Positions 43,161-50,676 of a stretch of DNA of 64,000 nucleotides are shown here, piece by piece. The notes under the pieces were generated by a model. That model saw nothing but the letters and a program-made list of their open reading frames with translations, did no database searches and had not been told where the DNA came from. The position numbers and the translations under genes were made by a program. The DNA comes from JBCCCJ01 sp039029315 (GTDB taxonomy: Bacteria; Bacteroidota; Bacteroidia; J057): contig JBCCGK010000062.1 in NCBI GenBank assembly GCA_039029315.1, positions 1-64,000 on the forward strand. Reading direction: 5' to 3'. Position 1 is the stretch's first letter. Every line of letters begins with the position of its first letter.

Positions 43161-43344
43161 AGGCTATTGACATCATGAAAAGAGATGAAAAAATCAAATG
43201 AATGGGTAGGCTAAGTATAAGATCTCCAAAGAGATCTATTTCCATAAATTGCAATGGAGAATCGGTTCAAATAAGTGATTGCTATCCCACAATCCATGAA
43301 GAATTGACATGGACCAGGAGAAGATAACAAAGAAGAGTAGGGGC

Positions 43345-45678
43345 TTATTTTCTGGCAATGGGCGCGCCCAGAATAGGATCGGGAATCCCAAAAGCCTTCA
43401 CAAGCCAAATCGCATCGCTTTTCAACTCCTTGCAGAGCTGGGTCACTTGTTTGCGGATCGCCTTTGATTTGGCAGACTCAATATACCCTTGTTCCAGGTA
43501 CCAGGCCAGATGCTCCTCAATCTGATGAAGGGCATAGAGGTCGCACAGCTTGAGCAATATGTCTTTGTTTTCTCCAGATGGAAGATTCTGAATGGTAGAG
43601 ACAAATTGTTCGAGGATGACGCGCTCCACATAGGCTTTTCCAACCTCAACAAGATGAGACTGGACTTCAATCATTGCATAGAAAGAATCCATGCCCTCTG
43701 AGATTCGCTTTCGCAATCGTTGGGCGGCAGAAATAACCAATTCTTCTTCCCGACACCGAAACAAGCTAAGATGCAAGTCTGAATCACGCAGATGTTCTTC
43801 TGATCGCAAGCGACTGATGATTGGATTTTTTTCTTTAACAGCATTGGTGATTTGCTTGGCGAGAAAATTCACCATACCGAGAAAATTCATAGAGCTGAAT
43901 GCCTGCCGGAACTCTGTGAGTCTTGCTTTGGCTACCAATTGCAAGAGCACTGTATTGTCTCCTTCAAAGGTGGTAAAGATGTCTGTGTCTGCTTTGAGGT
44001 CCGCAAATCGATTGACCCACAGATAGCCATTCCCGCCACAGGCTTCCCGACATTCTTGCAGGGTCTTGGTCGTATGCCAGGTACTCAGGGCTTTTAAGCC
44101 AGCTGCAAGGGCTTCTACTTCCCTTTCATCTCCTTCTTGCCGATCCAGAAATCGATCGATCATATACACATGCCCAAAATGGAAGGCATAGGTTTTGGCA
44201 AGGAGTGGGAGCAGTCTACGCTGGTGCGTCTGATAGGTCATGATCGTCACCTCCTGTTCCCCTTTAGGGCCAAATTGGCGGCGCTGATTGGCATACTGGA
44301 TCGCGATCGACAAGCCTGATTTGGCTGCACTCAGTCCTCCAAGCGGCACCCCAACCCGTCCTCCAACCAATGTCCCCAACATCGTAAAGAAACGTTTCCC
44401 TTCATTCGTGATCGGACTGTGATAGGTTCCATCCGAATCGATAGAAGCAAAGCGTCCCAACAAATTCGCCTTGGGAACTCGCACCTGATCAAACCACAAT
44501 CGGCCATTGTCTACCCCATTCAACCCCAACTTTCGACCGCTATCCCCAATTCTCACTCCCTTCATCGCATTCCCTTCCTCATCCCGAATCGGCACCAGAA
44601 TCGCGTGCACCCCATGTCGTTCCCCCTGAGTAATCAGTTGGGCAAAAACTGTTGCCATCCTGGCATGTGCTGCGGCATTGCCAATATATTCCTTGAACGC
44701 ATGATCGTGTGGGGTATGAATCACAAATTCCTGAGTCTCTGGATCAAAGGTCGCAGTGGTTTCCAAATCCCGAACATTGGACCCATGCCCGGATTCTGTC
44801 ATCGCAAAACAGCCTGGAAGGGCCAAGGTTCCAGTATCAGGAAGATATTGGATATGTTGCTCTTTTGTCCCCAGCCCTAGAATACTCCCGCCAAAGAGAC
44901 CAAATTGTACCCCATACTTGATGAGCAAACTGATGTCGTGATGTCCCAAGACCTCAAACACTGCAAAGTATTTCCGCATATCATCACTTCCCCCGGCATA
45001 GGTCGGATAGGATAAGGCTCCATATCCCTGTTCAGCCAAATAAGTGAGCCACGTCAATACCTGTTCCCGATACGCTTCCTTGGTTTGTGGAATATGATCA
45101 TAGGAAAATGCCGGATCGGACAATAAGGTCTTGACTTTATTCTTGAAACCGGCCATGTCTCCATCCAACAAGGCCTGAAGATCGTTCAAATCGAAGGAGG
45201 GCTGACTATCAAGAATTCCTGATTGCTCTCTTGAATCCCGGGCTTCTGCCAACATTTCTCTAGCAGCCTCAACACTGATGATTCCAAGCGCATCCTGAAT
45301 CTCATGAAGAGCCTTGGTTGCAGAATCATTTTTGAACATGCCCGCATGCGCTTCACTCCCAAGATTGGCCAACTGCATACTCAGGTCCACCAGGGTTCGC
45401 TTTTCCAAAGCAGGTACTTCCTTGGCGGCAGCCTTGATCGTGCGTAACCATTGTTTGACCTCGGAGACAGAAGGAGGTGCAGCCGGATCCAAGCGGGCCA
45501 TGATATAGGCTTTCTCTTCCTCACCCAACCAGGATTGATCTGCAATCATCTGGTTCACTGTCGCCACCTCAGTTGGTGTCAGCATATCATCTGACCAGGC
45601 CATATAGAGGATGGGAAGAAAGGCAAGTACGTTGGGGTGGGTAGGAGAGGTATCTGGAGAGAGGGAGGGAGGTGTCAT
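43345..45678 (-). CDS. acyl-CoA dehydrogenase with extra N-terminal domain
   Basis: A 777-residue flavoenzyme, much longer than a standard 380-residue acyl-CoA dehydrogenase. Residues of about 230-620 contain the dehydrogenase core, with FAMTESGHGSNVRDLETTAT and GVDNGRLWFDQVRVPKANLL, then QRRQFGPKGEQEV; CGGNGYLWVNRFADLKADTD and FEGDNTVLLQLVAKARL recall acyl-CoA oxidases and the long bacterial branch. The first about 130 residues are separate: LAFLPILYMAWSDDMLTPTE and VNQMIADQSWLGEEEKAYI resemble a TerB-type domain. It oxidises acyl-CoA to the enoyl form with FAD; electrons would go to ETF or oxygen. The SDR gene is 76 bases upstream on the same strand. Confidence 0.9.
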   Translation of the reverse strand: MTPPSLSPDTSPTHPNVLAFLPILYMAWSDDMLTPTEVATVNQMIADQSWLGEEEKAYIMARLDPAAPPSVSEVKQWLRTIKAAAKEVPALEKRTLVDLSMQLANLGSEAHAGMFKNDSATKALHEIQDALGIISVEAAREMLAEARDSREQSGILDSQPSFDLNDLQALLDGDMAGFKNKVKTLLSDPAFSYDHIPQTKEAYREQVLTWLTYLAEQGYGALSYPTYAGGSDDMRKYFAVFEVLGHHDISLLIKYGVQFGLFGGSILGLGTKEQHIQYLPDTGTLALPGCFAMTESGHGSNVRDLETTATFDPETQEFVIHTPHDHAFKEYIGNAAAHARMATVFAQLITQGERHGVHAILVPIRDEEGNAMKGVRIGDSGRKLGLNGVDNGRLWFDQVRVPKANLLGRFASIDSDGTYHSPITNEGKRFFTMLGTLVGGRVGVPLGGLSAAKSGLSIAIQYANQRRQFGPKGEQEVTIMTYQTHQRRLLPLLAKTYAFHFGHVYMIDRFLDRQEGDEREVEALAAGLKALSTWHTTKTLQECREACGGNGYLWVNRFADLKADTDIFTTFEGDNTVLLQLVAKARLTEFRQAFSSMNFLGMVNFLAKQITNAVKEKNPIISRLRSEEHLRDSDLHLSLFRCREEELVISAAQRLRKRISEGMDSFYAMIEVQSHLVEVGKAYVERVILEQFVSTIQNLPSGENKDILLKLCDLYALHQIEEHLAWYLEQGYIESAKSKAIRKQVTQLCKELKSDAIWLVKAFGIPDPILGAPIARK

Positions 45679-45754
45679 TGATATAAATAAATTATCCTTC
45701 CCTAAAGATACGGATTCAATAGAAAGAAGTCGAATTTCTTCTCCTCCTTTTTGA

Positions 45755-46579
45755 TTAATCCACAGTTGATTGCTTGATCAGCTTCTCAGCGAAGGTTCGG
45801 ACAAACTTCTCTGGCATCAATCGGGTGAACAGATCAATGACACGTGCATCCGATCCAATCAACAATCTCGACTTATTCCTGGCAATGGCCTTCATAATCG
45901 TTTCTGCGGCTTTTTCTGGTGTTGTTTTGAAGGCCTTTTCAAAATTAGCCACATCTTTTTCACGCATGGGGTCATTTCCTCGCGTACGTGCATTTCGGGC
46001 AATATTGGTCTTGATGCCTCCGGGATGGACAACCATTACATGCATTGAGGTAGAGAGGTGCTCTGCCCGCAAAGATTCTGTGAAGCCACGTACTGCGAAT
46101 TTTGAGCAAGAGTAGGGACCATTATGAATCACCCCTACCAGACCAAACACACTGGATACATTGATCACATACGACTCTGGTCGCTCCAACAAATGAGGCA
46201 CATAGGCCATCGAACCATGCACCACTCCCCAAAAGTTGATGTTCATCAGCCAGTCAAATTCCTCCTGAGACACTGCCTGTAAGCTTAATCTGTACAAGGC
46301 GACCCCGGCATTGTTGACCACGATGTCTACATGCCCAAAATCCTTGAGAATTTGGTCTTTGGCCGCATAAATCTCCTCCTTCTTTCCTACATCTATCAAA
46401 TAGGAACGGACAACACCTCCTCCTTCTTCTATCAGCTGTTGGGTCTCTGCCAGACCGATCTGATTGACATCTTGTATGGCTACCTGAACACCAGCTTGCG
46501 CAAGTTGAAGACTAAGACTTCTGCCGATCCCTGAAGCGGCTCCTGTTACGACTGCTACGGTTTGAGAGGAGAGATTCAT
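45755..46579 (-). CDS. short-chain dehydrogenase/reductase
   Basis: A 274-residue classical SDR. The cofactor motif is VVTGAASGIGRSLSLQLAQA (TGxxxGIG), the structural NNAG is in DIVVNNAGVALYRL, and the catalytic Ser, Tyr and Lys are in NVSSVFGLVGVIHNGPYSCSKFA. Asp after the second strand (AIQDVNQIG) predicts NAD preference. The start at 46579 (MNLSSQTVAV) places the cofactor strand as in homologues; an extension of 15 codons is open. It stands upstream of the acyl-CoA dehydrogenase, so it likely acts on a hydroxyacyl or lipid-derived substrate. The operator-like direct repeats lie about 92 bases upstream. Confidence 0.88.
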   Translation of the reverse strand: MNLSSQTVAVVTGAASGIGRSLSLQLAQAGVQVAIQDVNQIGLAETQQLIEEGGGVVRSYLIDVGKKEEIYAAKDQILKDFGHVDIVVNNAGVALYRLSLQAVSQEEFDWLMNINFWGVVHGSMAYVPHLLERPESYVINVSSVFGLVGVIHNGPYSCSKFAVRGFTESLRAEHLSTSMHVMVVHPGGIKTNIARNARTRGNDPMREKDVANFEKAFKTTPEKAAETIMKAIARNKSRLLIGSDARVIDLFTRLMPEKFVRTFAEKLIKQSTVD

Positions 46580-46670
46580 ATATAGTAGTAGGAAATAAAG
46601 TTCCTTGGAAGTAGATGAATTCAAGGATTGGATGCAAGTATTTGTTCATTTTTTCTGGGCGTCAAACATA

Positions 46671-46708
46671 AACTAAGATTTTAGTTGATTATAACTAAGA
46701 TTTTAGTT
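46671..46708. promoter_or_regulatory. tandem 16-base palindromic repeats (candidate regulator sites)
   Basis: AACTAAGATTTTAGTT occurs twice, at 46671-46686 and 46693-46708, perfectly identical, each with the inverted arms AACTAA and TTAGTT. The 22-base spacing is about two turns of the helix. They lie between the divergent SDR (start 46579) and DUF1573 (start 46756) genes. The half-site AACTAAG is the same as in the TetR operator at 41234, although the spacing differs. Confidence 0.7.
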
Positions 46709-46755
46709 TAATTGCAATTGTTATCATTTTATTTATCACTAATCATTCAATCGCT

Positions 46756-47184
46756 ATGAAACATTTGATGTTTTTCACCCCGTTCCTATTGGCTCTATTC
46801 ACAATGGTCTTTGCTCAGTCCAGCTTTATGCCTGGTCAGGGGAGCCTTGTATTTGAAGAAAAAGGAATTGCTGTTTCTGCCTGGGAAGCTGACACACACG
46901 ATTTTGGCGAGATCCCTCAAGGTGAGGCAGTCAGTCATCGATTTGTCTTTACCAATACTGGCAACAAGGCATTGACCATTGAGAAAGTAGAAGTAGCATG
47001 TGGATGTACAGCCTATGCGTACAGCAAGGAGGCGATTCAGCCCGGAGAACAAGGCTTTGTAACCGCCACCTATAATGCCAAAAAAACTGGCCGATTCATA
47101 AAACCATTGACCGTCTTCACGGATGAGGAAGCTGGTCAACAAAGGCTGGTCTTAAAAGGAGAAGTACTGTCAAGCAAAGAGTAA
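46756..47184 (+). CDS. exported DUF1573 protein
   Basis: A 142-residue protein with a signal peptide (MKHLMFFTPFLLALFTMVFAQ). The mature part is one DUF1573 domain, an ASH/immunoglobulin-like fold: THDFGEIPQGEAVSHRFVFT, then GNKALTIEKVEVACGCTAYAY and the closing VLKGEVL. The conserved CGC after VEVA is present. DUF1573 proteins are common in Bacteroidota envelopes; no enzymatic role is known. It is divergent from the SDR gene, with two palindromic repeats in the shared upstream region. Confidence 0.9.
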   Translation: MKHLMFFTPFLLALFTMVFAQSSFMPGQGSLVFEEKGIAVSAWEADTHDFGEIPQGEAVSHRFVFTNTGNKALTIEKVEVACGCTAYAYSKEAIQPGEQGFVTATYNAKKTGRFIKPLTVFTDEEAGQQRLVLKGEVLSSKE

Positions 47185-47208
47185 ACTCACCTCAATCGAA
47201 CACACAGT

Positions 47209-47253
47209 CATGGAATCACAGTGGCGAGCCAACAGCTACTCTGTGGTTCCATG
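47209..47253 (+). terminator. long hairpin after the DUF1573 gene
   Basis: CATGGAA (47209-47215) pairs with TTCCATG (47247-47253), and, across one G-T pair, CACAG (47217-47221) pairs with CTGTG (47241-47245), leaving a 19-base loop. It starts 25 bases after the stop codon. No T run follows, so it is either a factor-dependent terminator or an RNA stability structure. Confidence 0.45.
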
Positions 47254-47306
47254 TCTGCATTCTTTGCCAAAATCCAGTATCTTTGACAAGATGAATCCAA
47301 ACATGT

Positions 47307-47852
47307 ATGCGCATATATCTTCTTGAAACCGCCAGACTTGGGTTGCGAACCTGGCTGGCTTCAGATCTGGACCCTTTCGCTGAGATGAATCAGGACCCGA
47401 GGGTAATGGAGTTTTTTCCCAGGACCTTTACTTATGAAGAATCCAAAAAAGGAATCGACACCTTCAATCAGCACTATGAAGAACATGGATTTACCTATTA
47501 TGCCGTTGATCGATTAGACTCTTCAGACTTTATAGGCTTCATTGGCATCAAGCATCAGACCTTTGACAGTCATTTTACTCCCTGTATTGACATTGGTTGG
47601 AGATTGGCTGTGGATGCCTGGGGAAAAGGATTTGCGACAGAAGGGGCCAAAGCATGTCTGGATCATGCGTTTCGACAGCTCAACTTGTCTGAGATCTACT
47701 CCACCACTCCTCTGCTCAACACACCTTCCAAGCGTGTGATGCAAAAAATCGGGATGCAGTTCGCTGGAGAGTTTGACCATCCAAAGATTCCCGTAGATAG
47801 TCCCTTGAACAGATGTTGCCTATACAAGGCAGGACGAAGTGATTATATGTAA
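47307..47852 (+). CDS. GNAT N-acetyltransferase
   Basis: A 181-residue acetyltransferase of the RimJ/RimL-like group. LLETARLGLRTWLASDLDPF opens the protein, the acetyl-CoA binding loop is GWRLAVDAWGKGFATEGAKA (about 100-116), and NLSEIYSTTPLLNTPSKRVM is the usual second half of the fold. The acceptor is unknown. The macro-domain gene begins 53 bases downstream on the same strand. Confidence 0.88.
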   Translation: MRIYLLETARLGLRTWLASDLDPFAEMNQDPRVMEFFPRTFTYEESKKGIDTFNQHYEEHGFTYYAVDRLDSSDFIGFIGIKHQTFDSHFTPCIDIGWRLAVDAWGKGFATEGAKACLDHAFRQLNLSEIYSTTPLLNTPSKRVMQKIGMQFAGEFDHPKIPVDSPLNRCCLYKAGRSDYM

Positions 47853-47904
47853 GATTTGAGGAAAATTGTGTTGGATTTGCCAGGGGAGAAAAGGATTTTT
47901 TATC

Positions 47905-48516
47905 ATGAATTCTTTTTCGCTCATCCTTGTTGATCCCAATCCGATGCTCTGCCAGGAATGGGAGAATGCCTTTCAGGAGTTTGATTCTGTGGAGGTAGTC
48001 AATGATTACTTTGAGAAACTTCCTGTATTTGATTGCATGGTCAGTGCTGCCAACTCTTTTGGGTTGATGGATGGGGGGGTAGATCTGGCCATCATCAATT
48101 TTTTTGGGCCACAGCTGGAACGAGAGGTTCAAGCACATATCCTGTCCCGCTACTGGGGTGAACAATCCGTTGGTACAAGCTTTATTTTCCCTACAGCACA
48201 TCCCAAACATCCCTATCTGGCCCATACGCCCACAATGCGGGTTCCATCAAATATTTCTCACTCAGACAATGTCTATCTCGCCATGAAGGCAATGTTGGAA
48301 GCTGTTCACCACCATAATGAGCAATCTGCGACTCCTATCAACACCCTGGCATGTCCGGGTCTGGGCACCTCCACGGGCCGTGTTCCCTATCCCAAAGCTG
48401 CCAGAGATATGGCAATGGCCTACCGAAACTATTTGAACCCTCCGAGTCGAATCGACTGGAATTATGCAACCTATCGTCAGCATGAAGTTAAATATGGCAA
48501 GAAGCCCTTCCAGTGA
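47905..48516 (+). CDS. macro-domain protein
   Basis: A 203-residue protein whose N-terminal half has the macro-domain pattern VFDCMVSAANSFGLMDGGVD (ADP-ribose-binding strand and loop, about 40-62), and whose second half holds PINTLACPGLGTSTGRVPYP, which fits the second ribose-phosphate loop. Macro domains bind or remove ADP-ribose and related nucleotides. The start at 47905 (MNSFSLILVDPNP) is chosen as the first ATG that precedes the domain's first strand. It is probably cytoplasmic and may be co-transcribed with the GNAT gene. The substrate cannot be inferred. Confidence 0.85.
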   Translation: MNSFSLILVDPNPMLCQEWENAFQEFDSVEVVNDYFEKLPVFDCMVSAANSFGLMDGGVDLAIINFFGPQLEREVQAHILSRYWGEQSVGTSFIFPTAHPKHPYLAHTPTMRVPSNISHSDNVYLAMKAMLEAVHHHNEQSATPINTLACPGLGTSTGRVPYPKAARDMAMAYRNYLNPPSRIDWNYATYRQHEVKYGKKPFQ

Positions 48517-48524
48517 TCATCGAG

Positions 48525-49607
48525 CTACTCCCCCAGTTCAAACACCACAGTCTTGACCCGCTTGCTCAGGTAGCCATCTGCCATTCGTTCTTCCAACACC
48601 AATGCCTGTGCCTCTTGTCGTTCAAAGAGTTCCTGCATATCTTGAATGGGGGCTACCGGCACTCCTTGTTGATGACATCTCTCAAGCAGGTCTGCGGACT
48701 CAAAGCGAGCAAAGGCTTCTGACAAATGCACATTTAATGCTTCTCGATGTTGCAATCTCAGCGCATTGGAAGCAAATCGCTGATCCTCTTTCAAGTTTTC
48801 CAGTTCAAGGCAGGCCAACAGTCCTTCATATTGTTTGGGAGTTCCGGCAGAGGTAATGACCCATCTGCCGTCTTTTGTGGCAAAGGTATCGCCATAAGGA
48901 GCAATATTGGGGTGTTGGCTTCCCATGGGCTGAGGAATCTTGCCAAGGTTGAGCCAGTTGGCGGCCTGATTCGCCAGAGAAGCGACAGCAGAATCAAACA
49001 GGGAAGCTGACACCTTGCATCCTCTACCTGTTCGAGTTCGTTGTATCAATGCCACTAGAATCCCCTCCTTGAGCTGATGTGCTGTCAGCAAATCCATCAA
49101 GGCCACAGGCAACTTGACAGGTGTTCGATTTGGTTCTCCATTCATCGAAATCCAGGCAGTTTCAGCTTGAATCACAACGTCAAACCCTGGCTTGGGATTG
49201 TCAGATCCATAGGCAGAGATCTGACCATAAATGAGTGCTGGATTCTTTGCAGCCAAGGTCTCATAGTCTACGCCCAGTCGCCTGCCAGAATCTGCTTTAT
49301 AATTGCTGATGAGGATATCTGCTGTTTTGACGATCGAGATCAGAGAATCATAGTCTTCCTTCTTGCCCAGATCCAAAAAAATGGATTCCTTCTGCCAGTT
49401 GACAGAATGATAATAGACGGAATAAGGGGTTTGTGGATTCTCTTCCGGTAACTTCCATTTTCGGGTAGTATCTCCTCCCGTGCGCTTATTTTCAATTTTG
49501 ATCACTTTTGCTCCCAACTCTGCAAAGAACATCCCGACTGCGGGTCCCGCAAGCACACTGGCAAGTTCGACTACTGTCAACTCGGCAAACAATTGTCTAG
49601 TATCCAT
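48525..49607 (-). CDS. CaiB/BaiF-type CoA transferase (family III)
   Basis: A 360-residue family III CoA transferase. VVELASVLAGPAVGMFFAEL opens the protein with the family signature, GADVIKIE is replaced by GAKVIKIENKRTGGD, and the catalytic Asp should be that in PVALMDLLTAHQLKEGILVA (about residue 169), followed by RTRTGRGCKVSASLFD. It moves CoA between carboxylic acids; substrates vary widely. It is convergent with the macro-domain gene, 8 bases apart, and divergent from the isomerase gene. A link with the acyl-CoA genes nearby is plausible but not shown. Confidence 0.9.
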   Translation of the reverse strand: MDTRQLFAELTVVELASVLAGPAVGMFFAELGAKVIKIENKRTGGDTTRKWKLPEENPQTPYSVYYHSVNWQKESIFLDLGKKEDYDSLISIVKTADILISNYKADSGRRLGVDYETLAAKNPALIYGQISAYGSDNPKPGFDVVIQAETAWISMNGEPNRTPVKLPVALMDLLTAHQLKEGILVALIQRTRTGRGCKVSASLFDSAVASLANQAANWLNLGKIPQPMGSQHPNIAPYGDTFATKDGRWVITSAGTPKQYEGLLACLELENLKEDQRFASNALRLQHREALNVHLSEAFARFESADLLERCHQQGVPVAPIQDMQELFERQEAQALVLEERMADGYLSKRVKTVVFELGE

Positions 49608-49678
49608 GCTGCAAAGGTTGGTAATTTCTTTCTATCTTCTGATCGATTGAATGGATTATTTTTCTCATGACAAGAATT

Positions 49679-50545
49679 ATGGATCGAAGAGACTTTCTAT
49701 CTACTGCTATCCCCTCCAAAAAGGATCAGCCCTTTCGTCTGCCTTTCGCCCCACATATCGGAATGTTCAAGCAGCATGCAGGGGAAGATGTGATTGATCA
49801 ACTCACCTTTATGCACGAGCGGGGATTTACGGCTTTTGAAGACAACAACCTGAAAAGACGAGAAGAAAGTTTGCAAAAAAAAATGGGAGAAACCCTGGCA
49901 GCATACAACATGCGGATGGGCGTATTTGTTGGCGGAAGGCTTAGAAGCAAGGAGCCAACCATTGTCAGAGATGACCCGGCTCAACGAGAAGCTTTTTTGG
50001 CAGATATCAAAGATTCAATCGAACCCGCCAAACGCGTCAATGCTACCTGGATGACGGTGCTTCCGGGACGCAAGGATTTCCAGTTGGATATGGGATACCA
50101 AACCGCCAACGTCATCGAAACCTTCAAACAGGCCAGCGCCATTCTGGAACCGCATGGCCTTGTCATGGTGATGGAACCGCTGAATTTTTTCAATCATCCT
50201 GGTCTGTTTCTCACAAAAATCTCCCAGGCCTACTCTATCTGCAAAGCTGTAGACAGCCCTGCCTGCAAGATTCTTTTTGACATATATCACCAACAAATTC
50301 AGGAAGGCAATCTCATTCCCAATATAGAGCAGTCCTGGGAGGAGATCGGGTATTTCCAGATTGGCGATGTTCCGGGAAGAAAAGAACCGACAACTGGCGA
50401 AATCAATTATAAGAATGTATTCAATTACATTCATGAAAAAGGATTCACGGGCATTTATGGAATGGAGCACGGCAATTCTAAAGCAGGAAAGGAAGGAGAG
50501 AACGCCTTGATTGCTGCCTATAGGGAAGTGGATGTGAGGCGTTGA
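49679..50545 (+). CDS. hydroxypyruvate isomerase-like TIM-barrel protein
   Basis: A 288-residue xylose-isomerase-like (AP endonuclease 2 superfamily) barrel resembling hydroxypyruvate isomerase: FAPHIGMFKQHAGEDVIDQL, MVMEPLNFFNHPGLFLT, CKILFDIYHQQIQEGN, YFQIGDVPGRKEPTTGEINY and GIYGMEHGNS follow the order expected, including Glu and Asp metal ligands. The N terminus MDRRDFLSTA looks like the start of a twin-arginine signal, but the hydrophobic stretch that should follow is missing and PSKKDQPFRL comes instead. It may be a relative of exported isomerases that has lost export. The start could also be four codons earlier (49667). Neighbours: CaiB-type gene divergent, amidase downstream. Confidence 0.88.
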   Translation: MDRRDFLSTAIPSKKDQPFRLPFAPHIGMFKQHAGEDVIDQLTFMHERGFTAFEDNNLKRREESLQKKMGETLAAYNMRMGVFVGGRLRSKEPTIVRDDPAQREAFLADIKDSIEPAKRVNATWMTVLPGRKDFQLDMGYQTANVIETFKQASAILEPHGLVMVMEPLNFFNHPGLFLTKISQAYSICKAVDSPACKILFDIYHQQIQEGNLIPNIEQSWEEIGYFQIGDVPGRKEPTTGEINYKNVFNYIHEKGFTGIYGMEHGNSKAGKEGENALIAAYREVDVRR

Positions 50546-50676
50546 GTTCTATCATTTCTGCCAAACATCTTTCTACATAGTGAAAAGAAGGGAAACAAAT
50601 CTTCCCGATTGGGCGCAAAACTTGTGTTCCTGGTCTTGTTTTGCCTACCTTATCCCCTATCAAATCAATAGATCTT

